From assembly GCA_964562375.1 (NCBI GenBank), contig CAZLSW010000043.1, positions 1 to 27,632 on the forward strand: DNA of 27,632 nucleotides, written 5' to 3'. Source of the stretch: JAJPXC01 sp964562375. GTDB lineage: Bacteria > Bacteroidota > Bacteroidia > Bacteroidales > Muribaculaceae. The notes under the pieces were generated by a model that was not told the DNA's origin, did not search any database, and saw only the letters and a list, made by a program, of their open reading frames with translations. Made by a program: the position numbers and the translations under genes. Shown here piece after piece: positions 14,935-22,775 of this stretch. How positions within the stretch are numbered: position 1 is the first letter of the stretch; each line of letters opens with the position of its first letter.

Positions 14935-16239
14935 TCAAAAAAATAAGCGGGGTAGGAAGTTGATCAGGTAACGGCGCCAGTTGTCCCAGGTGTGGCCGCC
15001 GTCGCTCTCGATGTACACGTAGCGGAAATTTTTCTTGTCAAACTCGTGCCGCAGGTCGTCGTTGGGCTTTTTCAGGAAATCGTCCTTGCCGATGGCGATG
15101 AACACCAATGCTGGCTGTGCCTCCTTGAGCGCTACGAGTTTGTCCTGCATGTCGTCATAAATTTCGAGATGGGTGTCGCCGCTGGGACCGGTAAGGGCTG
15201 TGATTTTCTTGTCAACCTTGCCTTTGCCCATAAAAGGGAATGTCTTTTTCAAGGAGCGCCAGCCTTCGCCGATTTTGGTTTTGCCACCTTTGTTGTCTTG
15301 GCTTAGGCTGTAGGTGAGGGCTGAGAAGAGGCCAATGTAGTCAAATTCCTCAGGGTTGTTCAAAGCGGTGTAGAGGGTGTGCAAACCGCCCAGTGAAAGG
15401 CCGGCGATGGCGCGGTTGGCTTTGCCCGCTTTCACGCGGTAGTTGTCCTCGACATATTTCACGATTTCAGGGATGAACGAGTACTCGATTTGGCCGTAGG
15501 ACGACGTCGAATAGTCGCTCTTGGGCTGCACGTCGGGGTTGGCGGGGTCGTCACCAGGGGTAGCGGCCAGGTCGACGCATCCGTTGGGCATCGCGACAAT
15601 CATCGGCTGGATGGTCCCGGCTGCGATCATGTTGTCCATAATTTGCTTCAGTCGGCCCAATTCGAGCCACGACTTCTCGTCGCCACCCGAGCCATGGAGC
15701 AGGTATAGCACGGGAAACGACTCGCTGGTGCTGGAGTAGGCCTCTGGAAGGTAGATGCTCATGCGTCGCTTCTCGAAACCTCCAACAGTGGAGGGGTACC
15801 ACACTTGCTCCACGCGGCTACCGGCATTTTTGGCGTCGGTGTACAGGTCGCCGTCGCCACCGGGGACGATGAAGTAGTTGTAGTAGGTGTTGATGTCGCG
15901 CACGACGTCGGTATTGCGCTTGTCGATCATCGTCGAGTCGTCGACGTTGAAGTTGTACCAGTAGAGGTCGCTTGCGAGGGCGTTGGAGGTGTAGCTTGCA
16001 ATGCCGTTGTCGTCGCGTTTCATCCTGAGCTTGCCGTCCTTGATGAACAGGTCGGCTTGTGGTAGGTTGACCGTTTCGCTGGTGATGAACTGGCCTTGAA
16101 GAATCACCTCCTTAGCTGTTGTGTCGGGATAGGTGATTATAACCGTTTTGTCGGCGTTGACGGTGACGGGTGCGGAATTTTGGGCTGTGGCGCATATCGT
16201 TAATAATGCGCTCACAGCCATTGTATTATATCTTTTCAA
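14935..16239 (-). CDS. Secreted carbohydrate esterase, CE1/esterase-D-like
   Basis: An alpha/beta-hydrolase of 434 aa with an N-terminal E-set (CBM48-like) beta domain at about 22-125 and a catalytic domain from about 140. The oxyanion-hole segment is LLHGSGGDE (180-188). The probable triad is Ser282 in GLSLGG, Asp386 or Asp387 in GKDDFL, and His416 in GGHTWDNW. This architecture is typical of feruloyl or acetyl xylan esterases of Bacteroidetes. The N-terminus (MKRYNTMAVSALLTICATA) is a signal peptide only if the TTG at 16239 is used; the ATG at 16221 would lose the basic residues. Only 12 bp separate it from the protease stop codon, so the two are cotranscribed. It has no type IX-like tail, so it may be periplasmic. 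Confidence 0.88.
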   Translation of the reverse strand: MKRYNTMAVSALLTICATAQNSAPVTVNADKTVIITYPDTTAKEVILQGQFITSETVNLPQADLFIKDGKLRMKRDDNGIASYTSNALASDLYWYNFNVDDSTMIDKRNTDVVRDINTYYNYFIVPGGDGDLYTDAKNAGSRVEQVWYPSTVGGFEKRRMSIYLPEAYSSTSESFPVLYLLHGSGGDEKSWLELGRLKQIMDNMIAAGTIQPMIVAMPNGCVDLAATPGDDPANPDVQPKSDYSTSSYGQIEYSFIPEIVKYVEDNYRVKAGKANRAIAGLSLGGLHTLYTALNNPEEFDYIGLFSALTYSLSQDNKGGKTKIGEGWRSLKKTFPFMGKGKVDKKITALTGPSGDTHLEIYDDMQDKLVALKEAQPALVFIAIGKDDFLKKPNDDLRHEFDKKNFRYVYIESDGGHTWDNWRRYLINFLPRLFF

Positions 16240-16251
16240 GATGTTGATAGA

Positions 16252-18816
16252 TTATCGGGTGATAATTTTAGTTGTTGAATCGCCTTGCTGGCGTATAACC
16301 ACTTGACCTGTAGTGGGATAGGGGATGCGTATGCCCTGCAGGTTGTAGTAGATTGTCTCCTCGGTGGCGTTGTCGCGGAGGATGGAGTTAACCGCCGAGG
16401 TATCGCTGAGATCAACCGAGAGGAGGTCGGTCCAGGGGCTTTCCTCGTAGGTGTCGGTGTCGGCGGGAACTGCCTTGACGCGGAAGGTGTATACGGCGTT
16501 CTCCTTCAGGTTGGTGACGGTGTAGGACGTGCCCTCGATGCCGGTGATAAGGCGGCGTGTTTGGTCGCCGGTGTCGCTCACCTCGCGCGTGCGTGTTTTA
16601 TATATGTCGTCCTCGGCGTCGCCCGTGTAGATTTTGGCCGAGTAGAGGTTGATGCGCTTTTTGGTGGTCTCGGCGGCGATTTTCACTTTCACTTTTGTGG
16701 AGGCGCTGACGGTGAACTTCACGCAGTAGTCGGCGGCTGAGGATGTCAGGGTTTTGGTGGTAGATGCCAGGGTGCTGCCGTTTTCGTCGAGGACATAGAG
16801 GGTGGCGGGCACGCTAGAGTCGTTGCCATAAGCTTTGGCGTTGAACCACAGGGTGACGATGCCATCGTCGTCGGTGGTGAACGTGGGCGAGGTCACGTAG
16901 CCCGTGTACTTGGCGGAACCGAGGCGTATGCTGTTGTCCTCGTAGATGGCGTAATATTTGTTGGTGCCGCAGTCGGTCCAGTCGTTGCCCTCAGCCGAGG
17001 CGAAGGATGCGCTGTTGACCAGGGTTGCTACCGGTTGCGTGCCGTCGTTGAGGCGTACTTCCAGCGAGTAGGTTACCTCGGCCTCGCCAGGGTCGTGGGT
17101 CCACGACGCGGTGAAACTTGTTGAAGAGGTTACTTCGCCCTCGTTAAGCACAGGAGTGTCGATGGGGATTAGTGGAATCTCCTCTTTCATGCACCAGAAG
17201 GAGACAGTGCCGTCGGCGTTTTGGGTGATTTCGGTAATCGGTTTGCCCAGGAAGGAGGAGGTGAGGTTGAGAGAGGCCGCGGGCGAGGAGCTGTCGGTGA
17301 AGGAGTCGTTGCCGTTGTAGGGCCAGAGGTCGCCAACGCAATCTTCATCCACAATGTAATAGTATCCGCCCCAGTACTCCATCTCCTTGGTGTTGTCGGC
17401 CGGCATGATGGTCATGCGCTCGGCCACGGTGTCGTATTTCTGTGACCATCCCGAGTAATAATAGGAGTTGTTGACGTAGTTTCCGCTCCATGCCGAAGCC
17501 GAGTAGGTGACGTGGGTGATCATCAGGCCGCGGGCTGGCATGTATTCGTCCCAGCCTTGCAATTGGCGGTTCTCGAGGATGAAATACTCGTTGGCGTTGG
17601 AGGTGGTCAGTTTAATCGCTTGGTCGTTAGGCGATTGAAGCTGATTCCAAATGGGGAGGGTGTAGAAGGTGTTCTCGGTGGCGGTGGGGATGGTGTACCA
17701 GCCCATAAACTCCTTCTCGTAAGCCGAGTAGCCCAGCGGGGTATAGCCGTCGTTGTTGTAGTTGCCGTAGTCCATGATCGACCAAGGACCCATGCCGAAG
17801 TTGCCCGAGTAGTAGGTGTCGTAGAAGTCGGGGAGACCCATGCAGTGGCCGTACTCGTGGCAGAATGTTCCGATGCCGTCGATTTTGGACAAGTCGCTGC
17901 CGTTCAACTCGTTGAACACGGCGAAAGCGTTGACTTTCACTCCGTCGCAGGTGAGGCTCTGGCCGTAGTCGCTCGACGAGAGTGTCCATTGGCAAGGCCA
18001 GATGGCGTTTGCGGCGTCATCGTCGTAGGAAGAGGCCTCTCCGTCGCCGGCGTAGATTACGATCACCACGTCGCACACTCCGTCGCCGTCGTTATCGTAT
18101 TGCGAGAAATCGATCTGCGAGTTGAGGCCCAGGACGCCTTCGCCCACCATCGTGCCCACGCGCTGGTCGTCGCCCGAGTAGTTGTTTCCTCCGTAGTAGG
18201 AGCGGTTTTGCGACAGTGTGTAGGGCCCGTACACGTCGAATTGCGGGGTGTACTGTCCTCCCGACTGGTCCTTGAAATATTGGCGAGCGCTTACCTCGCC
18301 CTCGTCGAAGAAATTTTGGAAAGTGGTCAACGCGTCGGCGCCGTCACGAAATGCGTAATCCTTGTAGGCGAGCAAGAGCACGGGAATCTTGGGGCTGGCT
18401 GTCGTTGGCACCTGGGAGGAAACCTTGGGCGACACTTGGCCCGAGCGGTTGGAGATTCCTGAAGCGGTGTTCATCTTGGGGCGAGCAAGCGACCGGGCGA
18501 CAGCCGAGGGGGCGAGCTGGTTTTGTTGAATGAATGTGATTTCCTCTGCGCCGCGTGAGCCTTCGGGATGGGCTATTACTGAGGAGATTCCCTCAGGGGT
18601 GAGGTAATAGTAATTACCGTCGGAGCCGCGGGCCACGGAGAGATGATCGGAGGTGGTAAGAGAGTGGAAACGCTCGTCACCTCCCACGCGCAGGGTGAGC
18701 TCGGTGCCGTCGCTTTGCTTTACTGTACGAGTAAGACCCGGTTTGGCCGGTACTGCGCCTCCGTAGAGGGCTGATGCTGTGGCTATTGCAATGGCCAGTA
18801 GTGATCTTTTGTTCAT
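16252..18816 (-). CDS. Secreted M6-family metalloprotease with T9SS-like tail
   Basis: The start is the ATG at 18816 (MNKRSLLAIAIATASALYGG, a signal peptide); upstream in-frame codons to 18909 overlap the glycosyltransferase gene and are unlikely to be used. The 854-aa protein has a propeptide-like region to about 140, then a catalytic domain with zinc site HEYGHCMGLPD (His320, Glu321, His324, probable third ligand Asp330) and Met-turn SIMDYG at about 346-351, as in immune inhibitor A-type M6 peptidases. A DNDGDGVCD loop suggests calcium binding. After about 555 come a fibronectin III-like domain apparently interrupted by a jelly-roll module (about 610-730) and a terminal type IX secretion-like tail (YYNLQGIRIPYPTTGQVVI). 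It probably degrades protein outside the cell. It lies between the glycosyltransferase (31 bp upstream) and the esterase (12 bp downstream). Confidence 0.93.
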   Translation of the reverse strand: MNKRSLLAIAIATASALYGGAVPAKPGLTRTVKQSDGTELTLRVGGDERFHSLTTSDHLSVARGSDGNYYYLTPEGISSVIAHPEGSRGAEEITFIQQNQLAPSAVARSLARPKMNTASGISNRSGQVSPKVSSQVPTTASPKIPVLLLAYKDYAFRDGADALTTFQNFFDEGEVSARQYFKDQSGGQYTPQFDVYGPYTLSQNRSYYGGNNYSGDDQRVGTMVGEGVLGLNSQIDFSQYDNDGDGVCDVVIVIYAGDGEASSYDDDAANAIWPCQWTLSSSDYGQSLTCDGVKVNAFAVFNELNGSDLSKIDGIGTFCHEYGHCMGLPDFYDTYYSGNFGMGPWSIMDYGNYNNDGYTPLGYSAYEKEFMGWYTIPTATENTFYTLPIWNQLQSPNDQAIKLTTSNANEYFILENRQLQGWDEYMPARGLMITHVTYSASAWSGNYVNNSYYYSGWSQKYDTVAERMTIMPADNTKEMEYWGGYYYIVDEDCVGDLWPYNGNDSFTDSSSPAASLNLTSSFLGKPITEITQNADGTVSFWCMKEEIPLIPIDTPVLNEGEVTSSTSFTASWTHDPGEAEVTYSLEVRLNDGTQPVATLVNSASFASAEGNDWTDCGTNKYYAIYEDNSIRLGSAKYTGYVTSPTFTTDDDGIVTLWFNAKAYGNDSSVPATLYVLDENGSTLASTTKTLTSSAADYCVKFTVSASTKVKVKIAAETTKKRINLYSAKIYTGDAEDDIYKTRTREVSDTGDQTRRLITGIEGTSYTVTNLKENAVYTFRVKAVPADTDTYEESPWTDLLSVDLSDTSAVNSILRDNATEETIYYNLQGIRIPYPTTGQVVIRQQGDSTTKIITR

Positions 18817-18847
18817 GGTTAATCTAAACAGATCGTAGTAGGTTGGT

Positions 18848-19777
18848 TTATTGAATTTCGCGTATGATATAAGGGGGGCGATGCTTGGTCTCGTTGAAAA
18901 TGCGACCAACGTATTCGCCTATAATTCCGATAGTTAACAGTTGCACGCCGCCAAGGAACAGGATGGTGACCATCAGCGTGGGGAAGCCTTGCACGCTTTC
19001 GCCGAGCACTAATGTCTTGATCACGATCCACACCATGTAGACGAAGGCCACCGCGGAGATGATCAACCCAAGGATCGACGCCACTTTCAACGGGCGTGTG
19101 GTGGAGGAGGTGATTCCGTCCATGCCGAGGGAAATCAGCTTGGCCATCGACCAATGCGACTTACCGGCCACACGGTCGTTGCGGTCAAATTGCAATTCTT
19201 TCTTCTTGAAACCGATCCATGAGAATAGTCCCTTGGTGTATCGCTCGGTTTCGGGCAACGAGTTGAGGGCGTCGACACACCGCCGGTCGAGCAGGCGGAA
19301 GTCGCCGGTATTTTGGAGCACCTCCATGGAGGTGATACGTGACAAAAGTTTGTAATAAGCCAGGGATAGGTTTCGTCGCAACCACGATTCTTGCCCCCGG
19401 TCGCGTCGGCGGGCGTATATGTCGTCATAGCCCTGTTGCCACCAGGAGATCATCTCGGGGATCATCTCGGGAGGATCCTGAAGGTCGGCGTCGATAATCA
19501 CCACTGCGTCGCCCGAGGCGTGAGCCAGGCCAGCCATCATGGCGCGTTCCTTGCCGAAGTTGCGCGACAGGTCGATGAAGTGGACTCGAGGGTCGTCGGC
19601 TCGCCACTGGCGAAGCATCACGAGGGTGTTGTCGCGAGAGCCGTCGTTCACGGCCATGACTTCCCAGTCGACCTGAGGCCAGGTCGACATCAACGATTCG
19701 AGGCTCTCGCGCAGCGCTGGAAGTGCCTCCTGCTCGTTGTACATCGGAATCACTATACTCACCCTCTTCCTTTCCAT
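18848..19777 (-). CDS. GT2 glycosyltransferase, GtrB/dolichol-phosphate-mannose-synthase-like, membrane bound
   Basis: The 309-aa protein has an N-terminal GT-A domain: SIVIPMYNEQEALP (7-20), VNDGSRDNT (43-51), the DADLQDPP metal/nucleotide motif (96-103), NTGDFRLLDR (156-165) and ERYTKGLFSWIGF (178-190). Two C-terminal transmembrane helices follow (about 231-254 and 265-290). These features define polyprenyl-phosphate glycosyltransferases (GtrB, ArnC, DPM1 types), which move a sugar from a nucleotide carrier to undecaprenyl phosphate at the inner membrane for later transfer to surface glycans. The length is typical. The specific sugar cannot be told from sequence. The gene is 31 bp upstream of the protease gene in the same direction; no partner flippase is next to it. 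Confidence 0.92.
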   Translation of the reverse strand: MERKRVSIVIPMYNEQEALPALRESLESLMSTWPQVDWEVMAVNDGSRDNTLVMLRQWRADDPRVHFIDLSRNFGKERAMMAGLAHASGDAVVIIDADLQDPPEMIPEMISWWQQGYDDIYARRRDRGQESWLRRNLSLAYYKLLSRITSMEVLQNTGDFRLLDRRCVDALNSLPETERYTKGLFSWIGFKKKELQFDRNDRVAGKSHWSMAKLISLGMDGITSSTTRPLKVASILGLIISAVAFVYMVWIVIKTLVLGESVQGFPTLMVTILFLGGVQLLTIGIIGEYVGRIFNETKHRPPYIIREIQ

Positions 19778-19835
19778 GGGATTTTTACAAAGGCTATACT
19801 ATCTTTCCCAGTTTTCCAATTTGAGCCCTTGAATT

Positions 19836-20066
19836 CTAGCAAAGTGTTTGGTTACGTAAGCTGTCAACGTATTCATTGACAGGGAGATTCCCCCCCCAGT
19901 CACCTTCAAAATCAGTGAGGAGTTGTAGAAGGGATGAACTTTTCGAATGTTCCTGAGGCATCATTGTCTCGATCAATTTGGCAATAACATCTAGTTTCTC
20001 AGCGTTGGAAAGCGGAGAAAGCATATCGACATAATATGCAGTGGTGTTATAATTATGCTGATTCAT
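19836..20066 (-). CDS. Small antitoxin-like protein, possibly frameshifted near its C-terminus
   Basis: The start is the ATG at 20066, because a full promoter (20108-20139) lies inside the longer ORF that would begin at 20138. The 76-aa product (MNQHNYNTTAYYVDMLSPLS, AEKLDVIAKLIETMM, DFEGDWGG) resembles small Bacteroidetes antitoxin-like proteins usually coupled to PIN toxins; this is recalled similarity. It ends RNQTLC. Shifting one base at 19840-19845 continues as FARIQGLKLENWER and stops at 19799, a more family-like C-terminus. A run of eight G (coding strand; 19890-19897) lies within the gene. No toxin gene is adjacent: the next gene is a glycosyltransferase, and the divergent neighbour is yajC. 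It is probably an orphan or decaying antitoxin. Confidence 0.6.
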   Translation of the reverse strand: MNQHNYNTTAYYVDMLSPLSNAEKLDVIAKLIETMMPQEHSKSSSLLQLLTDFEGDWGGNLPVNEYVDSLRNQTLC

Positions 20067-20107
20067 AACAAAATCCTCCAATAATTGGGCTTTTAGCCTT
20101 GGGATGG

Positions 20108-20139
20108 CAAAGTTATTACTTTTTCCGTTAACCACCAAA
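20108..20139 (-). promoter_or_regulatory. Promoter of the antitoxin-like gene
   Basis: On the minus strand TTTG (20136-20139), a 20-bp spacer and TAACTTTG (20108-20115) match the Bacteroidetes consensus exactly. It lies 41 bp before the ATG at 20066 and excludes the earlier ATG at 20138 as a start. Confidence 0.8.
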
Positions 20140-20166
20140 AGTTTTAGTGCTCGGTATTCACGGGAA

Positions 20167-20198
20167 TTTGCAAGATTCGGGGCGAATTAGTAACTTTG
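20167..20198 (+). promoter_or_regulatory. Promoter of the yajC-ybbR-coaE operon
   Basis: TTTG (20167-20170), a 20-bp spacer and TAACTTTG (20191-20198) match the consensus exactly. The expected transcription start is near 20205, giving a leader of about 20 nt. The -33 box lies only 27 bp from that of the divergent antitoxin-like gene. Confidence 0.85.
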
Positions 20199-20226
20199 TG
20201 GCTTAAAATTGAAAACTTAAGCACAA

Positions 20227-20571
20227 ATGTATATGATTTCCAATCTTATTATCCTGCAGGCGCAGGGGGCCGGCGGCTCGGGCCTGAGCAGCATCTTCAT
20301 GATTGTAATCTTGATCGCGATCTTCTACTTTATGATGATTCGCCCCCAGAAGAAGCGCCAAAACGAAATCAAGAAATTCCGCGAGGGATTGAAGTCGGGC
20401 GACCGCGTGATCACGGCCGGGGGCCTTCATGGCAAGGTCGACTCGGTGAAGGACAATCACTTCATCGTCGACCTGGGCAATAACATCAAGGTGAAGGTGT
20501 CGAAGGAGAGCGTCTATCCCTCGGCCGAGGCAGCCAACGAGCCCGCTGTTGCCAACGTGGATAAGAAATAA
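20227..20571 (+). CDS. yajC: Sec translocon accessory subunit YajC
   Basis: The 114-aa protein has the classic YajC form: one N-terminal transmembrane helix (about 21-38, SIFMIVILIAIFYFMMIRP), the conserved IRPQKKRQNE junction, and a small soluble domain with GLKSGDRVITAGGLHGKVDS and VKVSKESV. YajC associates with SecDF next to SecYEG and supports protein export at the inner membrane. The start may be ATG 20227 or ATG 20233. It is the first gene of an operon with ybbR (24 bp downstream) and coaE, a gene order common in Bacteroidales, so it is core chromosomal. Confidence 0.96.
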   Translation: MYMISNLIILQAQGAGGSGLSSIFMIVILIAIFYFMMIRPQKKRQNEIKKFREGLKSGDRVITAGGLHGKVDSVKDNHFIVDLGNNIKVKVSKESVYPSAEAANEPAVANVDKK

Positions 20572-20595
20572 CACCCCCACAAACGTAAAAGGGTG

Positions 20596-21570
20596 ATGAA
20601 CCGCGGCGACTTGCTACGCATGCTGCGCGGCCGATTCACCGGAGCGGCTGGCAAGGACTTGCTGTTGTTTCTGGTGTTTTTGGCCGTGTCGGCGGTGTTT
20701 TGGCTCCTGTTGACCTTGAATGACGAGGTGCAACGGGATTTCGATATCCCCGTGGAAATCACCGAGATACCCGACTCGATTACGCTGATTTCGTTGCCTC
20801 CGCAGTCGATTTCGGTGTCAATCAAGGACAAGGGTAGCGCCTTGCTGCGCTATCAGTGGGGCAAGACACCCACGCTGAAGATGCGATTCCGCGACTTCCA
20901 CAGCCGCGATAACCGCATCTTGATGGGCGAGAGCCAGATTTCGGCAATGTTGCGCGGCTATTTCGGACAGGGCGCATCGATAGTCTCGGCCAAGCCCGAT
21001 TCCATCAACTTGGTGTTCACCACTGAGGAGGGGGAGTTGGTGCCCGTAAGATTGCGCCTGGACGCCAAGGCCAATCCACGGTATGTGATCAACGGGCCGA
21101 TCACGATGTCGACCGACACGGTGTTGGTATATTCCACTTCGGAGACCCACTATGAAGCCCCGTATATAGAGACGGTGGCAGTGGTGCAGCCCGACTTGAA
21201 GGACACGGCGCGGGTGATGGCTCGCCTGAAGGTGCCAGCCGGGATGCGCGCTATCCCCCCGGCCGTGAAAGTAACGATACCGGTTGAGCCGTTAATATCA
21301 AAGACACGCTTGATTCCCGTGGAGGTGATCAACGTGCCTGAGGGTCAAAGCGTTGTCACTTTCCCATCGCAGGCCGAGGTGTCGTTTTTGGTGCCGATGA
21401 GCAGCTATTCGTCGGATGATTTTACGCTAAAGGCCTACGCCGATTATTCCAAGGCGTCCCACGGTGGGGTGGCGTCCAAATTGCCGTTGCAGCTTATGTC
21501 GGCGTCGGAGCGCTTCCGCGACCCCATTCTTTCTATCGACAGCGTTGAATATGTCGTTGAACAGCAATAA
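20596..21570 (+). CDS. YbbR-like domain protein
   Basis: A 324-aa protein anchored by one N-terminal transmembrane helix (about 21-40, DLLLFLVFLAVSAVFWLLL) followed by extracytoplasmic YbbR-type beta repeats (DFDIPVEITEIPDSI, SISVSIKDKGSALL, TKTRLIPVEV-like segment SKTRLIPVEVINVPEG). In Firmicutes such proteins (CdaR) regulate the diadenylate cyclase CdaA; in Bacteroidetes the role is less clear, and no cyclase gene is next to it. I chose the ATG at 20596 over the GTG at 20593. It lies 24 bp after yajC, and its end overlaps the coaE start by 20 bp, showing coupled expression. Confidence 0.88.
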   Translation: MNRGDLLRMLRGRFTGAAGKDLLLFLVFLAVSAVFWLLLTLNDEVQRDFDIPVEITEIPDSITLISLPPQSISVSIKDKGSALLRYQWGKTPTLKMRFRDFHSRDNRILMGESQISAMLRGYFGQGASIVSAKPDSINLVFTTEEGELVPVRLRLDAKANPRYVINGPITMSTDTVLVYSTSETHYEAPYIETVAVVQPDLKDTARVMARLKVPAGMRAIPPAVKVTIPVEPLISKTRLIPVEVINVPEGQSVVTFPSQAEVSFLVPMSSYSSDDFTLKAYADYSKASHGGVASKLPLQLMSASERFRDPILSIDSVEYVVEQQ

Positions 21571-22744
21571 ATTAACCATTGTTATTGGCATAACCGGCGG
21601 CATAGGCGCCGGCAAGAGCGTGGTGGGCCGTTGCGTGGAGGCGATGGGCCATCCTGTTTACGACTGCGACTCGCGGGCTAAAGCCTTGATGGACAGCAAC
21701 CAAGAAATTCTCGACAGGATAGCCTCGGAGATTAGCGTTGAGGCTGTTGTTGATGGCGCCTTGGATCGACCTTTGTTGTCGAAAATTGTCTTTGCCGACG
21801 CAGAGGCCTTAGGACGATTAAACGCAATAGTGCATCAAGCCGTTAGAGAAGATATAAAGCGCTGGATAGCTGAGAATTGGGCAGCGCCGTTGCTGTTTAT
21901 CGAAAGTGCGATTTTAGAATCGAGTGGACTGGCATCAATGTGCGATAGCGTGTGGGGAGTGACCGCTCCTGAGGAGTTGAGAATACGACGCGCATGTGAC
22001 CGCTCGGGACTTACTCCCGCTGAGGTAAAAGCCCGAATATCAGCGCAAACCACCGAAAATTCCGATTTTATGAAAATAGTAAACGATGGGGTTAAGCCCC
22101 TGTTGCCACAAATAATGGAAGCGCTGCCGGCGCCTCGTGCCGCGTTGTTCGACCTCGACGGCGTGATTGTTGACTCGGAGGGGAGCTACACCGTGTTTTG
22201 GAGCGGCATCGACCGCGCGCATCCCACGGGTATACCTGATTTCGCCCACGCTATCAAGGGGACGGCCCTGTTCCAGATTCTCCAAAATTTCCCGGACGAG
22301 AATCTACAGCGTCAAATTGTATCACAACTCAATGAATTTGAGGCTAATATGCCTTTTGTGGAGTATCCTGGGGCGTTCGATTTCATCCGTTCGTTGCGAC
22401 AAGTCGGGTGGCGCACGGCGCTGGTAACGTCGAGCAACGACGCCAAGATGGCCAGCCTGTATCGTCAGCATCCCGATTTACCACTGCTATTCGACACGAT
22501 TGTCACCTCCGACCAGATTACCCGATCAAAGCCCGATCCGCAGGGATATCTACTTGCGGCAGAGCGTGTTGGCTGCAAGCCTGAGAATTGCGTGGTGTTT
22601 GAGGATTCACTGCAAGGTGTGCAGGCCGGTCAAGCCTCCGGTGCCAAGGTTGTGGGGATTTCCACCACCAATCCCGCGGAATCCCTAGCCCCCTTCTGCG
22701 ACATCATCGCCCCTTCGCTTGCGAGTGTGAAATCATTTGCGTAA
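21551..22744 (+). CDS. coaE: Bifunctional dephospho-CoA kinase / HAD-family phosphatase-mutase fusion
   Basis: The start is ATG 21551 (MSLNSNKLTIVIGITGGIGA), overlapping ybbR by 20 bp; earlier in-frame codons are shadow. Residues 1-190 are CoaE, the last enzyme of coenzyme A synthesis: P-loop GGIGAGKS (16-23), YDCDSRAK (37-44), FIESAILESSG (116-126), RISAQ (162-166) and VNDG. Without a stop the frame goes on to a HAD domain of subfamily I (about 195-397): nucleophile DLDGVIVDSE (Asp201, Asp203), TSS (293-295), SKPDP with Lys327, and VVFEDSLQG with Asp352. This second half resembles beta-phosphoglucomutase-like or small sugar-phosphate phosphatases. CoaE alone is usually about 200 aa, so 397 aa marks a true fusion with almost no linker. 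All catalytic motifs of both halves are visible. Confidence 0.92.
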   Translation: MSLNSNKLTIVIGITGGIGAGKSVVGRCVEAMGHPVYDCDSRAKALMDSNQEILDRIASEISVEAVVDGALDRPLLSKIVFADAEALGRLNAIVHQAVREDIKRWIAENWAAPLLFIESAILESSGLASMCDSVWGVTAPEELRIRRACDRSGLTPAEVKARISAQTTENSDFMKIVNDGVKPLLPQIMEALPAPRAALFDLDGVIVDSEGSYTVFWSGIDRAHPTGIPDFAHAIKGTALFQILQNFPDENLQRQIVSQLNEFEANMPFVEYPGAFDFIRSLRQVGWRTALVTSSNDAKMASLYRQHPDLPLLFDTIVTSDQITRSKPDPQGYLLAAERVGCKPENCVVFEDSLQGVQAGQASGAKVVGISTTNPAESLAPFCDIIAPSLASVKSFA

Positions 22745-22749
22745 TTTTG
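22718..22749 (+). promoter_or_regulatory. Possible internal promoter before the LysM gene
   Basis: CTTG (22718-22721), a 20-bp spacer and TAATTTTG (22742-22749) match the consensus except for one base in the -33 box. The -7 element overlaps the coaE fusion stop codon. It would let the LysM and PorT-like genes be expressed apart from the yajC operon. Confidence 0.5.
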
Positions 22750-22775
22750 CAAGCGTTAATTAACATCTACGATAC

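Noticed and set aside
17512..18462. A 316-codon plus-strand open frame inside the protease gene
   Set aside because: It is antisense to the M6 catalytic domain and shows only the Val/His/Gly-rich pattern of a shadow frame.
18817..18909. Upstream extension of the protease gene
   Set aside because: The extra 31 residues overlap the glycosyltransferase gene and would place a non-signal sequence before a clear signal peptide starting at 18816.
20067..20138. Longer start for the antitoxin-like gene at 20138
   Set aside because: A perfect promoter at 20108-20139 lies within it, so the transcript begins downstream of that ATG.
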